This document shows, piece by piece, positions 5,721-5,965 of a stretch of DNA of 5,965 nt. The notes beneath the pieces are model-generated. The model did not search any database, was not told where the DNA came from, and saw nothing but the letters and a program-made list of their open reading frames with translations. Source of the stretch: Candidatus Dadabacteria bacterium (GTDB lineage Bacteria; Desulfobacterota_D; UBA1144; Nemesobacterales; UBA2774); the NCBI GenBank assembly GCA_004356555.1, contig SMWY01000009.1, positions 1-5,965 of the forward strand, read 5' to 3'. The stretch's first letter is position 1. Each line of letters opens with the position of its first letter. Made by a program: the position numbers and the translations under genes.

Positions 5721-5729
5721 AGTAAAGAG

Positions 5730-5965
5730 ATGAAAGATTTTTTATTTAGATTTATAGGAAAGCCCACAAAGGCTACTTCATTTACCATTTTGAGCTTATT
5801 ACTACTGGGGACTTTCTCAGCATTTGCTCAAGAGGACGCAGCGGGACCAACTGTTGCTGACGCTATATTTACTGTTAACAACGTTTGGATGCTTGTTGCT
5901 ACATTTCTCGTATTTATAATGCATCTGGGATTTGCATCACTCGAATCCGGACTAACGCGAGCAAA
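5730..5965 (+). CDS. amtB: Ammonium channel AmtB, 5' end only (runs off the window)
   Basis: The first 78 codons are present and the reading frame is open at the right edge. Residues 1-33 look like a signal peptide: basic residues up to K15, a hydrophobic core (FTILSLLLLGTF) and the cleavage-type ending AFA before QE. Mature-region residues read FTVNNVWMLVATFLVFIMHLGFASLESGLTRAK, the first membrane helix and following loop characteristic of Amt/MEP/Rh-family channels, which conduct ammonium/ammonia across the inner membrane. A cleaved N-terminal signal is known in the family (E. coli AmtB). The start is fixed by AGGAGG 9 nt upstream, behind a sigma-54 promoter, so expression probably rises under nitrogen limitation. 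A P-II gene (glnK or glnB) would be a usual neighbour but would lie outside the window. The function is well supported, though the pore residues are not visible. Confidence 0.93.
   Translation, partial: MKDFLFRFIGKPTKATSFTILSLLLLGTFSAFAQEDAAGPTVADAIFTVNNVWMLVATFLVFIMHLGFASLESGLTRA

Larger units (their letters stand above)
5412..5729. other. 318-nt non-coding control region between the MFS gene and amtB
   Basis: This AT-rich stretch holds no credible ORF on either strand. From left to right it contains a hairpin (5442-5460), a second inverted repeat AATCTGA/TCAGATT (5470-5476 and 5499-5505, 22-nt gap), an imperfect dyad centred at 5538, the sigma-54 promoter (5656-5671), a short dyad AAAATC-T-GATTTT (5687-5699) just past the expected transcription start, and the amtB ribosome site. 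Its length suits an enhancer-dependent promoter with upstream activator sites. Confidence 0.75.

Overview
The window looks like ordinary bacterial chromosome at moderate to low GC. It carries a tRNA gene with an encoded CCA end, a cluster of tRNA-modification genes on the minus strand, and two membrane-transport genes on the plus strand. No mobile element, CRISPR array or phage gene was seen. The gene content recalls deltaproteobacterial-type genomes (Desulfobacterota and relatives): a short MerR-type regulator beside tRNA-Pro, miaB next to a DUF151 'bifunctional nuclease', folate-dependent TrmFO, and an ammonium channel with a signal peptide behind a sigma-54 promoter. This placement rests on gene content and remembered synteny only, and is tentative.

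Minus-strand block, read right to left. The order is miaB (tRNA A37 methylthiolation), a DUF151 gene 19 nt behind it with a very strong ribosome binding site, a 159-nt gap, trmFO (tRNA m5U54), a 122-nt gap, a 114-aa MerR-family regulator, and tRNA-Pro(GGG) 46 nt further on. Much of this block serves tRNA: one tRNA and two tRNA-modifying enzymes. The tRNA-Pro carries the U54 that TrmFO would methylate.

Plus-strand block. It begins with an acid:H+-symporter-like MFS permease. Its promoter has a consensus -35 box that overlaps a perfect 13-bp palindrome, and a possible 10-codon leader ORF lies before the gene. A 318-nt non-coding stretch follows, holding a weak terminator hairpin, dyads and a well-formed sigma-54 promoter. 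The 5' end of an amtB-type ammonium channel gene then runs off the right edge.

The most unusual signal is in the starts, not the proteins. merR and miaB lack a Shine-Dalgarno sequence, yet both show TTGACT, 17 nt, a -10-like TAnnnT hexamer, exactly 7 nt, then ATG. trmFO also has a good -10-like hexamer exactly 7 nt before its ATG. This is the geometry of leaderless mRNAs. Genes inside an operon or behind other promoter types (DUF151, MFS, amtB) have strong Shine-Dalgarno sites instead. I saw no convincing wholly new multi-gene system.
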